DNA from: Maea johnstoni
Taxonomy: Eukaryota > Annelida > Polychaeta > Spionida > Magelonidae
DNA length: 64,000 nt
Direction of reading: 5' to 3'
Assembly (NCBI GenBank): GCA_963942565.1
Contig: OZ012684.1
Location: 62,252,846 to 62,316,845 of the forward strand
Part shown: positions 25,350 to 38,900 of the stretch, in pieces
How the letters are laid out: every line of letters begins with the position of its first letter
Position numbering within the stretch: the first letter of the stretch is position 1
Notes under the pieces: generated by a model
Seen by the model: the letters and a program-made list of their open reading frames with translations, nothing else
Told to the model about the DNA's origin: nothing
Database searches by the model: none
Position numbers and translations under genes: made by a program

Positions 25350-25585
25350 AGCTCGCTGTCAGCGGCCTATTTGCTGATGAGCCCAGGAGATTTGTTTTTC
25401 AGCTGCCCACTCTGATGAATAGTGATGTCTGGCTGTTTGCAGCCACCTCCTGGGTTACATGCTACTAACAAATAGCGCGCTGCTGCCGACACTGCAGCGC
25501 GAGGCACTCTTGCTTTCTGTAACACACCTGCAAGTGCTCTGCTAATCAGGCACAGACACAGGGAGAAAGACATGTCCGCTGCTCA
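25350..25585. promoter_or_regulatory. Candidate conserved non-coding block
   Basis: GC-richer, repeat-free block (TGCTGATGAGCCCAGGAG, CTAATCAGGCACAG) next to the old minisatellite. The 68-codon minus frame across it has no recognisable domain. Confidence 0.25.
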
Positions 25586-25649
25586 GGTATACACGTGTGA
25601 TGTCTTATTGTAGCTACACATTTCAACAACCAGATGAGCAATATTAAAA

Positions 25650-26715
25650 CAAAGGGACCATGAGGGTTATTATTGCAGGTCTCACATTTTAGTTGCGTTG
25701 CAAGATAATCAAAATATGAGGGCACTGTGATGGTAACATTACAGATTTAAATTGCAGTATGATTAAGAAATTAAGGTACCATGACAGCTATTGCAGCTAC
25801 ATATTCATAATGCCAAATAATTTAGAAATCAAGGCACAGTGATGGTGATTGTAGATCCACCACTTAAATTGCAAGATGGTCAAGAAATAAAGGCACTGTG
25901 AAGTTTATTTCAGGTACCCATCTAAACAGTTTGTCTGATCATGCATAAGCAAGCAAAAAGGCAAGCTAGATTGTTTATAATTGCTGGCACATATTGAATT
26001 TGCTACAAATCTAAATTGCAAGGAGGTCAAGATATAAAAGCACAGTGTCATATGAAGTTATTGCAAGTACACTTTTGAATTGCCAAATGATAACAAAATA
26101 AAGGCATAGCTTGAATTAGCTTCAGTTAATTGCAGGTCTACATTAGAAATGTCAGATGGCCAGGAAAGAAAGGCACTGTGATAGGTTCATTGAATTGCCA
26201 GATAATCAAGTTATAAAGGTATATGTCATTTTAATTGCTAATCTACCTACAAATTGTCTCATTATCAAGAAATCAATGCATATGTCATTGTTCATTGTAG
26301 GTCTACACTCCATTTGCCGGATGACCAATAAATAAACACATGGTGTCATTCATTGCAAGTCCATACTTATTTTGCAGGATGATTAAGAAATAAAGGCACT
26401 TCAAAAGTTATACTAAAAGTTCACATCTAAATTAGCAGGCAATTGAGAAATGAAGGCTCATAATTGGTTATTGTAGGTCTGTGTACCATTTAAATCGCCA
26501 GACAAGGATGCATGAAATAAAGACATTGCAATAATGCACTGCAATAGTTATTGCTGGTCCATAATTTACATTGCTAGGTGGTCAAGAAATAAAGGTGCCA
26601 ATTAAGGCCATTGTAAATACACATCTAAAGTGAAAGATTGCAAAAATAAAGATGCAGTGATGATATTAGTCGTCCACCATTTATACTGCCAGGTATGTGG
26701 TCAAGAAAGAATTAG
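25650..26715. repeat. Degenerate ~60-bp minisatellite, roughly 15-18 units
   Basis: The block AAATAAAGGCACTGTGATGG...ATTGCAGGTC...AAATTGC recurs with spacings of about 54-67 bp (for example GGCACTGTG-like words at 25654, 25721, 25775, 25833, 25892, 26041, 26172). Units are strongly diverged, so the array is old. Confidence 0.75.
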
Positions 26716-27269
26716 TGCTGGGTTCTAAACTACTTTAGTACCCCTAATTATCCTATATTAGGTGTCCATCAGGACCTTAATTCAAGAGGTATCAGTCGAA
26801 ACCTGCTAAAATATAATTATATAATATAGTATGTGCCTTGGTTTTCATCCCTTTTTCACAGGTAGCCAGTATCCATGGCAACAAGTAGCAGTGTGGTCAT
26901 TGTTCACTAAATTTAATCAAGTACTTCATAAAATAAACATACCAGCACTAATCTAGAGAACTGATCTTAAGAATCCATTAAAGTTACAACATTACCTATT
27001 CTCTAATGACTTCTTTTGTCAATCCTCTTTAACTAAACAATCAATTACCTGAAGATGTTTTCAGCCTTCACAATGTCTCTTGACAGTTCTAGGCCAAATA
27101 AACACACACAAAGCGCAAGTAACACAACACAACAATGTAAAATCCATTAGGCTAACATCCTTACTATGTCTCTCAAGACCATAACAAATAAAACACGTTT
27201 CCTGCTCAACAGAGAGTGTCTCTCAGTAGCTAATAAAGAAGTGATGGGGACAGATAGGTCAGATTATAG

Positions 27270-27431
27270 GTAGGTGAAAACATTTGACGGAGAAATGGAA
27301 ATCTGACACCCACTAACACCTCCACTTCAAATGTTTCTCCAATTTAGTCTAAATTTTAAAGTTAAATTTTCAAAAGCATCACTGGTCCAGATAACAAAAA
27401 TCAGGGAAATCTCCAAGCATGAATGGGTCAG
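27270..27431 (-). mobile_element. M1 MITE fragment, reverse
   Basis: Right end AAGCATGAATGGGTCAG at about 27416-27432, with internal CTTCAAATGTTTCTCCAA. The other end is missing. Confidence 0.5.
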
Positions 27432-28429
27432 TATTACACCAAGCCATGAGGATGGTTGTCATGAATTAACACCTAGCAGAATAAAATACATTAATCCCAA
27501 TACTAATCAATTAATCATGAGCATTAATGAATAAATATGCTAACATATTCAACCTTTATGCACGAAGTAGCCACCATGGACATCAGAACTTGACAAATGA
27601 ATGTAATGAAATATCAATAAACCATGAAAACACATTCTTGAATGCACTTGTGTACAGAAAATACTTTTATTGAAAGGAAGTAGCAATATGATAGAGGATG
27701 TAGTTTATTGCAGCGAAGCCAAAGTATTGGATTGCAATGCCTGGTGAAGGCCTCCAAGAATGCAATAATTTCCAGACAACATCAGGTTATAGACATGCAG
27801 CAATAGCCAGACATGTTCTTTCAATAAACAAGAATCTCATAATATTTGATAATAAACCAAGATATATCAAAAATTCATTCCATACCAGACAAAAACTCAG
27901 TTAACACCTGAGGCACTCCAATTCTTTTGAATCTGGTAATTTCATTCTGATTTGATGCATAGTCCCAGTAAAATGAGTTTGTGAAAATAGGTAATTGTGA
28001 CAAGGTGTAGCTCGGGAGAAATAGAAAAGATATCATTTATTTTGAAAATTGCAAGGACTTTTATAGACAGATTCTTTTTTAAAGTTCAGTTAGTTAATAT
28101 ATCTTCTAAATAAGGCATTAATAATTTTGTAGGATAAGAAACGTCATTCCTTGCAAGACTTGAATGCAATTTTAGTGTCTGCCTGGCTTAAAACCCATTT
28201 ATTTATAACTGTGTTGATCAGTAATGATCAATCAAATAAAACTTTAATGGGAATCTACAATTTAACAGAATTATTCAGAAAGTGTCATGAAAAGATGTTG
28301 ACACATGATATATATAATTATATAGGTAAGACTATCTGAGAATTTACCGACATTAAATTCTTAAAAGTTGTTTGTCATTTCTATAAGCATAAGTCTTCCT
28401 AGAAATCATGACCACAAACTAAAACATGT

Positions 28430-28745
28430 AATTAGCATATTTCCGGCATGTGTCTATGGAAAACCGATCTATGATTTCATCAATTCATCAGCGAGATGGT
28501 TGACAACAATGTGCACACCGGGTATGGCGTTAGCTGAGGGAATAGAAGCAGCAGCCTGCATTAGTGGCAACAACAAGAAGCAGGAAGCTGAAACCAGACA
28601 CCTATCCCAGCAGACACATGCAAATAATTGGCCAAATTTCCTGCCGCGCTCATCTAGTAGAAAGCACAGGTAAATTAGTTGATTAGAAAAGATGCACTGC
28701 GTAGAGCAGCACATGACAGTGGGCTCCACGTGTGGGGTCAAAGGT
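28430..28745. promoter_or_regulatory. Candidate intronic cis-regulatory module
   Basis: A 300-bp repeat-free block of balanced base composition within AT-rich intron. It holds ATGCAAATAATTGG (POU octamer joined to a homeodomain core, about 28618-28631) and GGGTCAAAGGTTAATC (direct-repeat-1 nuclear receptor site plus a K50 homeodomain core, about 28735-28750). Two overlapping open frames exist on opposite strands but neither resembles a protein family. The function is inferred. Confidence 0.35.
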
Positions 28746-28935
28746 TAATCATACCAATCTCATCAGGATCAAGGTGAGACTAACTCCATTATAAGCATCT
28801 TCTCTTCAGATCTTGAAGATTAGGTGTCTATTCTTAATCCTGTCACCTTACTTTACCACACTGATTGCCTTCATCATACATCAAAGAGATGGGAAGATGA
28901 AGATGAGCAAGAGATAATGTTAAATGGTACCTTCT

Positions 28936-29080
28936 TAACCCATTGATACCTGATTCTTTCCTGTGAAATTGTTGACTGGTTCTATGATGCTTAAGATGAA
29001 ATATGAATTATACAAATGCTTTTCAAAACATGAAGAAATCCCTGAAATATCCAGGCTGTTCTGGGAGCTACATGCGTAAG
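28936..29080 (+). mobile_element. M1 MITE with internal deletion
   Basis: TTAACCCATTGATACCTG at 28936, GAAATTGTTGACTGGTTC inside, then CCAGGCTGTTCTGGGAGC and a decayed end near 29080. Confidence 0.55.
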
Positions 29081-30828
29081 AAAGATTATAAGAGTCAGAT
29101 AGCAATTATTGGATGGATGTTTTCTTTTCAAACTTGTTCTTCCAAAAAGTTGGAAAGCATTGAGGTTATTAAATGTATTGTACAATTATGTTGTGTTTTC
29201 ACACTGAAAACCAAATGCAAAAATCAAACATGTGTTAGTGTCCTGATTATAGAAACCTTGGAATGGTGGAGGGAGAAAACTGGAGTTTACAATAGATATT
29301 GTTTTAACTCACTAGGGATAGTTAGCAGTACTCAATACAATACCAAACACCTGTATCGAAAGGGGAAAAAGTGTCATATCAAAAAAGTGAAGTATTTTAT
29401 TGTATCGTAAAGGTTTCAATTTGCTTAATTGCTACCTGGATGTCTTTTAACAAAGGCAGTTTGCTATTTGATAGCAAAATTTCGGAAGCTGACAGTGCAT
29501 TTATCAAAAGTAGGTTCCTGGGAAGCAAGCAGTATCATTAAAAATATCCTTAAGGAATTGTATAATTATAAAGGAAATATTGATGTTGTATCTTTTTGTA
29601 TCACAAAAATTTTAAAGATGCCAATGCCTAGAAAATATTCACACCTGTATCAAACTGATCACACATACAATTCAGCAGGACATGTCCTCGGTTCTCTGTG
29701 GCACACCAGTGTGACCCAGTAACATTTTGTCACAGCTGAGGGGAAGGCAACATATGCATTATTCATTCCTTTTGTGGAACATCAGTAAATGGTCCTTGAC
29801 CAATGTCATAATAAGGTTTTAAATTGCTACTGAACACTTAGTGAGACAAAAACAACAGTCTCCTGGGGTGACAAAATTATTATAAATGTTTCTTGCTATT
29901 GACATTCTATCTGCATATTTGAGTGATCAGTACCGTTTTACTAGTTTTAGTATTGAATCTGGCATATTACACACCGGTGTGTTTATAGCATATCATATGA
30001 AGGAGTTACTCAGTACATAGGCAGAAATGCAGTTTGTTTGATCCAAAGTGCTCAGAGTGCAGTGATAGACCGCACCATGCATCCACCACAGTAGTAGTAC
30101 ATATAGACTAACAAAGACATATTTAGCCTAGCCACTAAGTCTAAATTCCTTCTAACCTAATCACAGAGATATTAAAACCTGCCAATATCCCAATATACTT
30201 GAATATCTACATACAATATATACTTATGTATAAAATGAAGACCTTTTCATTACCTCTTAGCGATCCATGTGTAATGTTCTGCTTTGCTTCAATGTTCATA
30301 CCTAACATGAGGGATATGTAGCACCTGTCATCTAGTTATTCAGTTCCTACTTTTGACACATAAAGGAGAATTGTTTGAGCATTTATCATACCGGACAATT
30401 TGTGATGTCTTAAGATTAATGACAGTGCCATCTATCTTTAAGCCATATATTTTTGAGATTCTGGCGTGGAAAGCAGGCTAGCACAAACACATTCAGGATT
30501 TTGCCTCATGGACCATTCTCTCCTCTAGATGTAACATCAATATTCCTGTCAAGATATATGGGGTCCATTGGCGGGCAAAATAATAAATCTTTGTGAGGAA
30601 TTGGAAAATAAATCTCTCCAAGTGGATTTTGAAATTTATTCATTCATCTACTTGATAAAGGAATACTTAACCGTAACTTTGCAGAAATAAAAGGAATTAT
30701 CTATATGGCATTTTATTTCAAATGTACAAAACTGTCTAATCTATAAAAACATATTTACATTAATAAATGGATGAGATACTCATCCAGGCATAAAGTAGGT
30801 TGAGTATACAATTACACAATTTGCTCTC
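29081..30828. other. Intron, nothing recognised
   Basis: Open frames at 29003-29410 and 29429-29722 have no domain features and AT-driven composition (Lys, Asn, Ile rich). No repeats were seen. Confidence 0.45.
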
Positions 30829-30831
30829 TAA

Positions 30832-32420
30832 TGGTGAGGTTCCACATCGACCTGGCTGGAATACGACTTTATGCAAATGATATGCTAATGAGTTTTTTGA
30901 GTCGAATTCGACGTTTAGAAAAAGTCGCAATCGACTTTTGTCCCTTAGTTCGGCAAATCAAATTCGACCTTGTTTTTGGCGCGAAATTTGAAAAGTCGAA
31001 TTCAAAAATCAAAAGTCGCATTCGCATTTTGGGGCCTTCCAAACGGTTGGGAAGGCCCCAACATCGTTATCTTGGCGCATTCGCGCGGAGTCGACTTTTC
31101 CGATATGCTAATGAGTTAACTCCCATTTCCTCATTTGCATAAAGTCGAAAGCGACATCTGGGAAGTCGAATGCGACTTTCTTAAAGTCGCATTCGACTTA
31201 TTTGAAATCGAATGCGTAAAATAAACTTACCCATTCGATAAATTGATCATGGTGGTTATTTCCCCACAATGAAAATGTCGAATGCGCATTTGAAATGTCG
31301 AATTCGACAAAATGTAATAGAATTCTACATATTAAAAGCATACTGGACATTTGAAAGGTCGAATGCGATTAATATATGTCGAATTCGACTTCAGTAATGT
31401 CGAATTCGACATTTCAAATGCGCATTCGACTAATGTCCATTTATTTCCGCACGCATATTGGTAAAGTTTTCCCACGCCCTTGAAGGTCAAATGCGCACTT
31501 TGTAATGTCGAATTCGACTTCAGAGAGTCGATTTCGACATTTATAAGTGCGCATTCGACAAAGTGGATGTCGAATTCGACCTTTCAGTAGTCGAATGCGA
31601 CTTTTCACATGTCGAATTCGACATACGAAAAGTCGAATTCGACTTACTATAAGTCGAATACGACTTATTGCAGCTTATAAAAAGGAAGTCCTTAGCTCAT
31701 ATCTCATATCTCATAATATCAATACTTAACTTTACCTATGAAGTTTAAGTTATTGCTATTACTGCTTTCATGTCTGATATGTAATATTAAAAAAAAAAAA
31801 ATGTTGAATCGATATAGATATCTATATAAATATCTAGATAGATATCTATCGATCTAGATAGATATATAGATAAATAGATACATATCTAAAGTCCGAATGC
31901 GACCAGTTCCATGTCGAATGCGAAGAAATAATGTCGCGTGCGACATCTTTTTTGGTCGCATTCGACATTTAATTGTCGCATGCGACTAATCCAATGTCGC
32001 ATTCCACTTTGAAAAGGTCGAATGTGACAAAACTCTGGAAGTCGCATTCGAATTTATGAAAGTCGCATTCGACTTTCAAATAATCGAATGCGACTTTTAA
32101 AATGTCGAATGCGCATTAATATGTCGAATGCGACTTTTAGAAAGTCGCATTCGACCTAACCTGTCAATCAACCAGGTAATTTGCATAAAATCGTATTCGA
32201 CAAGTGTTTCGTGCGTTCGCACAACCGTTTTCGACCTTTCGACTTCGAACACGTCGAATGCGACGTTTAGCGACGTTTAGCGATTCCACATCGCATTCGA
32301 CACGCCTAAAAATGCCTAACCCGATGACAATTTTACGTGTCGCATTCGACTTTTAGCGATTTTTTTCAAACTTTTTCAAACTGGTCGAATTTCCAGCCAG
32401 CTCTATGTGGAACCTCACCT
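30832..32420. mobile_element. TIR element packed with GTCGAATTCGAC-type palindromes
   Basis: The ends are inverted repeats: GGTGAGGTTCCACAT starts at 30833 and its complement ends at 32419, with CTGGCTGGAA also matched inside. Flanking TAA on each side (30829-30831, 32421-32423) may be a 3-bp target duplication, as in PIF/Harbinger elements; the family is not certain. The interior has no long open frame. It carries at least eight exact GTCGAATTCGAC palindromes and about ten GTCGAATGCGAC/GTCGCATTCGAC variants, plus many half sites. There is a GGGGCCTTCC hairpin at 31033-31063, and a motif-free gap at 31670-31885 holds a GATA/TATC repeat. CpG content is far above the neighbouring DNA. Confidence 0.8.
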
Positions 32421-33058
32421 TAAACAATCAAACCCTTTATCGCAAAAATGTCAAATTCATTTAACTTACCGTAATTATCAATTTTGGAAATATGGACACT
32501 GGAAAAATGCATGCATGAAATATGTCTCTTTATTTTAGGAACAATCTACTGCAAGTGGTTTTGAATAGTACAGATATTCTGTAAGCCATCAAACCTGTCT
32601 GGCCACTTATAGCAGGAAAGGGTTAATGCAAACTCACACAGCCATATCCATAACTTCAATATGATACTCAATTTATTCCTGAACCAACATTTCATCAACC
32701 TAGCTAATCACCTTCTTGTTTATAATGCGGGTATCAAATGCCAGAATACAAAACCCCACTGATTTCATTAGCATCTAATCTTCTCGTGAAACATGAGTGT
32801 CCAAATTAGGATACTTTTTACACAAGCAGCAATCTCATTTCCATATGCATTGCATTCATTGGTTATAGTGTTACAGTTTTGAATGAGGGAGAAAGGCGAA
32901 TATACAAACTGGGCAAAAAAACAACTTGCGCTATGTATATGCATGATTGGAAGATAATATACTATACATTAAAGAAATAAAAGTTGTAGGGATACATTTC
33001 TACTGAACATTTAATGCTGAAACAGTTGGTGAAAGTAATGATTCAATCCAAGCCTAAG

Positions 33059-33169
33059 CATAACCCTTTGATCATGCAGGGCTGCCAGCAAATAGGGGCT
33101 CCTCAGTTTTATTTTTCTATGACACAAAGGGAAAATGTCAATTGTTGCACAAGCATTAAAAGGGTGTAA
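33059..33169. mobile_element. Possible short TTAA-type MITE relic
   Basis: ATAACCCTTTGATCATGC on the left and AAGCATTAAAAGGGTGTAA on the right form inverted ends about 110 bp apart, in M1/M2 style. Neither TTAA is intact. Confidence 0.35.
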
Positions 33170-33536
33170 TGCTCTCCAACGTCCATGGTTGTCTGAATCT
33201 GATTGGCTCGAGACACTGGTATGCTTGAGGCAACTTATCACAAGCAATTTAGCTCTATAAAGTTTAGACCCATTTACTATTTTGAATGCACAAACTTGTA
33301 GTAGACTTCCACAGTTGCAATTCCCACTTATCATACAGCATATTTCTTCTGTATATTTACTGGAGACAATTCAATGCAAAACTTGGGGTATTCTTATGTG
33401 GGCTGCCATCAAACGAAGGCCTTATGTTTTGGTCTTACACAAAAGGAAAAGATGAAACTTACTCCAGTTGTAAGGAGTGGGAGTGCCCTTTGGCTAAAAG
33501 AGATTCACACCAAAATATAAGCACACCGGCCCCTAC

Positions 33537-33851
33537 CAGGGTCTTAGCCAAGATTTAGAAACTCACAGGGTGGCCAAAATTGGCACGTCAAGTTTTGGGT
33601 GTTCGATTTTTCAAGGAAGACCACAATATACTCAGATAACAGTTATTTAAATTTATTTACTTATTGAAATAAGGCATGACATTTTTAAACAATGTTATGG
33701 AAATTGATTATACTGATGTCAAAAAATGAAATCATTTGTTTGAAATTATTCTAAGAAATTCCTCACAAGAAAATTTGGGTGCCCTGAGAGGTGATTTTTG
33801 CGGGTTTGGTGCCTAAATGATGCCCAGGCACCCTGCTGGATAAGACCAATG
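33537..33851. mobile_element. hAT-type MITE, decayed copy
   Basis: The left end is CAGGGTCTTAGCCAAGAT and the right end GGATAAGACCAATG. The interior shares ACAATATACTCAGAT and AATAAGGCAT with the 53240 element in the same order. The flanking 8-mers no longer match well, so this is the older insertion of the pair. Confidence 0.65.
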
Positions 33852-34325
33852 GCATTCTCACATACTTTGTGAGGCAGGGTATACACTGGAACAGAATGAG
33901 CCACATACTAGTTCCCTAATGTTATTTCATAGTCTTTCTTTGCGACTGGCAGGGTGTGGTGTGCCGTTACTGCCACAGGGACTACACACAATTTCCAAGA
34001 AGCTATACCCCCACTGGCATGCAATATATTACTGCCCTTCCTAGCAGTCTCTAATATCATCATGAAAATCTGAACAAAGCCTCAAGAAAACTTAAAAAAA
34101 AAGGCATCTGCTTCTTATGGTTTAAACTCCAAAGGACTTTGGTTCTGAATACATTGTAAACCGGGTTAACATTGCATGTTAATATTATGACAGTTTAATT
34201 AATGCATATTTTGCACACCTCTCGAGGCCACATTTATCAAAATGAGGATTTGCACCTTTAAAATTGTCATGATATGATACAATATCAATATCGATATCGA
34301 TATTTTTTTAACTATTCTATTAAAA

Positions 34326-34801
<476 letters not shown>

Positions 34802-37063
34802 ATATACATATGCATGTATGTTTGTGTGTGTGTGTTGCATAAATATATTCACACGCCCCTATCATAACACAATCATGAGAATAGTGACATAATACAAAGA
34901 CCCCTGCCACTATCATACAGTGTTACCATGGCGATAACATCATATTGAGAAAAGCACTATTGGTTGCAGGACTAACATGCTTTTATCTGTAGCTTAGATT
35001 TAGAGACAGGTTATAATGTTAGGGCAATGGCCACATGAAAGCCATCACGTCTTTGTAATGTGCTGTTCATAGGCTGAAGACAGGAATAGACCTAAATGTT
35101 TGCTACCGGTACAACACTCTTTACATTGATCAGGTAAATTAAATGTAGTCCTATGCCATAGATCATGAATATAGCCCGTTTCATTTGTCCTAAACAAAAG
35201 AATTGCGGTACATGCTGCTGATGCAATTTTATTTTGTTAGGACATTCACCAAATTATATACATACATTAATATTTTATGATAAACCTGTCTTAACTTTCT
35301 TGAAATAGGAACGAAGTGGCTAATTCGACAATTTCTATAAAAGATAATACATTTCATTTGATACATGCAATGGCTCATCAAGTAAGCATGATTGGTCACA
35401 TAATGTTCATAAACGTAGGCATTGTTCAGTAAATAAATGCCCATTTTAATCCTATTCTCTCCTGTCTTAAACAGATACCTAATCAAGCTCATCATATCAC
35501 CATTATAACAGGTTATCTTCTAGGGGTACCGCCCTCTGCTCTGATTCTCACACTAATTGAGTAATTGGTATCACCTGCATAATGCCACACTTAGGTAACA
35601 TGCAGCGTTAAGGGATGGGAAGAGCTTTTGATTGTGGAATTGATCATCAAAAGTGAATAGTAATTGGTTTGACATTGTTTTTCTAGTGCAGATGTCCATT
35701 CAATCATTCCTTACAAATTCATTTTTCACAATATTTGAAACTGTCAGTTTAATTGAGGGTTGAAAACCTTGAAGAGGTACCAGTACTGGTACCCGCTACC
35801 GGTATCATTTCAAAAGGCACCAGTATCATACCATTTCATTCCTTAAAGGTACTTAAACGATACTAACCTATGTGAAGTTATCATTCATTCGAGATGGTCC
35901 ACGACACTAATCATGACAATTAACAACAACATGTATAAGGTAATAATGCAATAAAGTGCCATTAAGAGTTACAACTAAAACATTGTACCCTTTTATTGTT
36001 ACTGGTACCGTACCTTACCATTTCGTTCTTTTCAATTGGGTTAGACCTTTTTGCGCCCTGGGCAGTATAGGGTTAACTGGTCATCATCACCATAAGAAAA
36101 TGTGCATTGTCAATATGTATATTGGTATATGTAATGTGAACTGGCCTGGTCAATCTGAAGGCAAATCAATACCAGTACTATTTAATACAGTCTCCATGAA
36201 ATATTAACTTCTGATTCAATATGGAATTAATAGCACATTTAGGCTTTAGCTAATTCATAGAGATATTACAGCATATATATGATACTATCAGGGATACCGA
36301 AGTTCAAGTCTTGCAGCATTATATGCAATTCAGAGAGCAGAGGATCTCATCAAATATCCCCTTTATGGTCACCAGTGGTCATAAAGGGGGGAGTAGCAGT
36401 TATTATGGTTATTTGATCTGATCCAGGCAGCAGCTTTTAGTACTATTGGAATATTAATGTCATAAGAGGGGCTGATCATATGATGCTGCTGGTCTTACTG
36501 TTGGACCTCTGATATTCAGAGTCCCTTCTGTAACTCTGCACTGTTCAAGATGTCAGTAACCAAATGGTTAGAGAATGCATTCACACAGTTCTGAGACAAT
36601 AAGGGAACTGAATATAGAGGGATTGATGCATTTTCCTTACTCCTTATAATAATGCCTCAATATCTCACTACAACCATGCTCTGTAGGGCACTCTTGGTGA
36701 TCATACAGCGATTTCGAGATTGCATTTTTTCGCAGAGGTTCTCAGAATTATATCATTTTGGCACATCCATTGCTTCAGAGCAGCACTGCTTTTGCCGACT
36801 CCATCAACATGCTATGAGCGTGGCACAATTGCCATGAGCTTAGTTACAGCATAGTAACAAAGCAGTAAACATGCAGGACAATCATAGTAAAAAATATGCA
36901 CAGATTGCTTAAAGCATGCAGAGCATCATTTTTAGTGCAAGGAGGTATTAAGATCAACATAAACCCTGCAGGGCCAAAGGGCAATATATGTTGCAAAACC
37001 ATTCTGTATGATAGGTGGTGAATCTACCTGATTCAAGGTTACAAATGTATTTTTTTAAATCAG

Positions 37064-37163
<100 letters not shown>

Positions 37164-37269
37164 GTTTGTATGCATGTATAAATATATGTATACTACAGAT
37201 ATAATTCATGCTATATCCCTCTCTTTCTCCTCAACAAAAGTATAATACTTAAGAAATGAGTAAGGGTAA

Positions 37270-37406
37270 AATGTTTATCAAAACTCAGCTAACAACTCCC
37301 TTAGTGGTACCTTGTTGATGTATGCCGAATTTCCAAGTGATCTTGAAAAGTACAAATTGCTTCCAGATGACAATTTTAAGGGGAACACCAAGTATGAATG
37401 GGTTAA
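37270..37406 (-). mobile_element. M1 MITE fragment, reverse, joined to the next copy
   Basis: Ends AGTATGAATGGGTTAA at 37406 and shares this TTAA with the forward copy that follows. Internal AACAACTCCCTTAG is the reverse of the family core. Confidence 0.6.
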
Positions 37407-37635
37407 CCCATGCATGCCTGGACCCGGTATATTTTTGAAGACAATTTCAGAAGTAAGTACTAATTTGCAAACTTATTTACTGTTTTATTAAGAGATATCA
37501 CCAAAGATACTGTATAACTGATACTTTTTTCCAGGAATTAGCAGGGCCGTAAAGCGAAATTTTTAGCACTCCAAATTAAAGCTTTATACAGTGCCCAGTC
37601 AGATGGTTTTGGCTGCTAGGAGCATGAATGGGTAA
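37403..37635 (+). mobile_element. M1 MITE, tail-to-tail neighbour of a reverse copy
   Basis: TTAACCCATGCATGCCTGG at 37403 and GGAGCATGAATGGGTAA ending 37635. Interior diverged; the GGTTTTGGCTGCTAGG end segment is typical. A further lone reverse M1 end (AGTACGAATGGGTTAA) lies at 38320-38335. Confidence 0.75.
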
Positions 37636-38449
37636 GAGTGATTCCTCTATAATCCCTCTCAAATCCTCATTAGGCCAATGCCCTAGGCATCGCAGGATTT
37701 CATGGGTTAATCTCAGCTCTGTAATCTCAGGCTGACGCTCAGAGATAAGGAGCTTGAGTCTGGTCGCAGCAATCATGATACAAGTTCAAATGTCTGCCCA
37801 GTGCAATCTGGGTGATAAAAGGTTAATAAAGCACCATCCTAACTTTGACCTTAATGAGCCCATATCTTGGGTAGACAGAAAATTCAAAACACATGTTTTC
37901 AAGTTTCAAGTACCGCCATTATCAGATAAAGGCAGTTCAAATGTCACAGTGAAACACATCAGAGAAGCACTGTAGTAGATTACAGTACCAGCACTCAGCC
38001 ACTTCGGAAGTAGGAATAAATCTGGGAAAACAGATGAGAGAAAATTCAATTCACCAGTTTGCACCAGGGCTCAATCTATAGATCAAGAGAAGCTAAGTTT
38101 GAAAGACCACAGGGCCCTTAAAACATTATATAATTTGTCTAGTGCGCCATCAGGGACTGAATAGGATTTCATGTACGCCCCCCCCTCCCCCTCTGTTGCT
38201 ACTGATACCATTATACCTTACCATTTTGTTATTAACAGTATCCAAACCTCCACTCAGAAACAATAGACAACTTCTTTACAGAAATGCATTCTTATTATTA
38301 ACAGCATCATAGCTCTTCAAGTACGAATGGGTTAATAGTAATATCAACCCAACAGAGTCAATCTCATTTACAACCAAATTCTGCTCCATATTATCCCCAC
38401 CTAATAACCAAGCCTAATGGCATGATTGAGCTTCCAGCAGAGATGAAAT

Positions 38450-38900
38450 TCCATGCACACAATTTCTTCCCCCATTCCTATTATTTGACGGAAACAACCA
38501 TTGGATTTATATCGGCTCTGTCTGCGGGACACATCCAATGCGAGTAATTTCAGCGGCTAATTGTCTTTTCTATCTCTTGCCGAGGGTGGATGTGCGAGCG
38601 AGTGGTAATCAGTCTGCTTAGCCCACGACCTAATCTTATGCCTTAGAGTCCCAAAATGATCTTATCCCATTTCTTGAAACGGCTACGATTTATCCAGCCA
38701 ATCAAGCCCATTATTTATTGGTACCAGTGGCTAATAACCTGTTTCCCCCCATACCCCAGGCAACCATCTAAGAGGCTAGGATTACATTTCCTGCACAAGA
38801 TGTAGTGGCAATCGGCCTTGGCTCTGTTCCGTCATGGGATCCATCAATGGCACTATCACAAACACTTGATGCAATTCAAATCACGATCATCACTACTACA
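38450..38900. promoter_or_regulatory. Candidate intronic cis-regulatory module
   Basis: A repeat-free, GC-richer block with several homeodomain cores (AGTAATTTC, GGCTAATTG, GGTAATCAG, GGCTAATAAC), a GATA site complement (CTTATCCC) and an ETS-like ATTTCCTG. No open frame of interest. The composition contrast with flanking DNA suggests constraint, but this is not proven. Confidence 0.3.

Noticed and set aside
25650-26715. Regular spacing reminiscent of a CRISPR array
   Set aside because: Units are diverged throughout with no constant repeat/variable spacer division, and the context is an animal intron.
35770-36020. Palindromic GGTACC/GGTACCGG-rich stretch as an operator-like site
   Set aside because: Similar words recur at 46500 and 34270, so it is more likely part of a diverged dispersed repeat.
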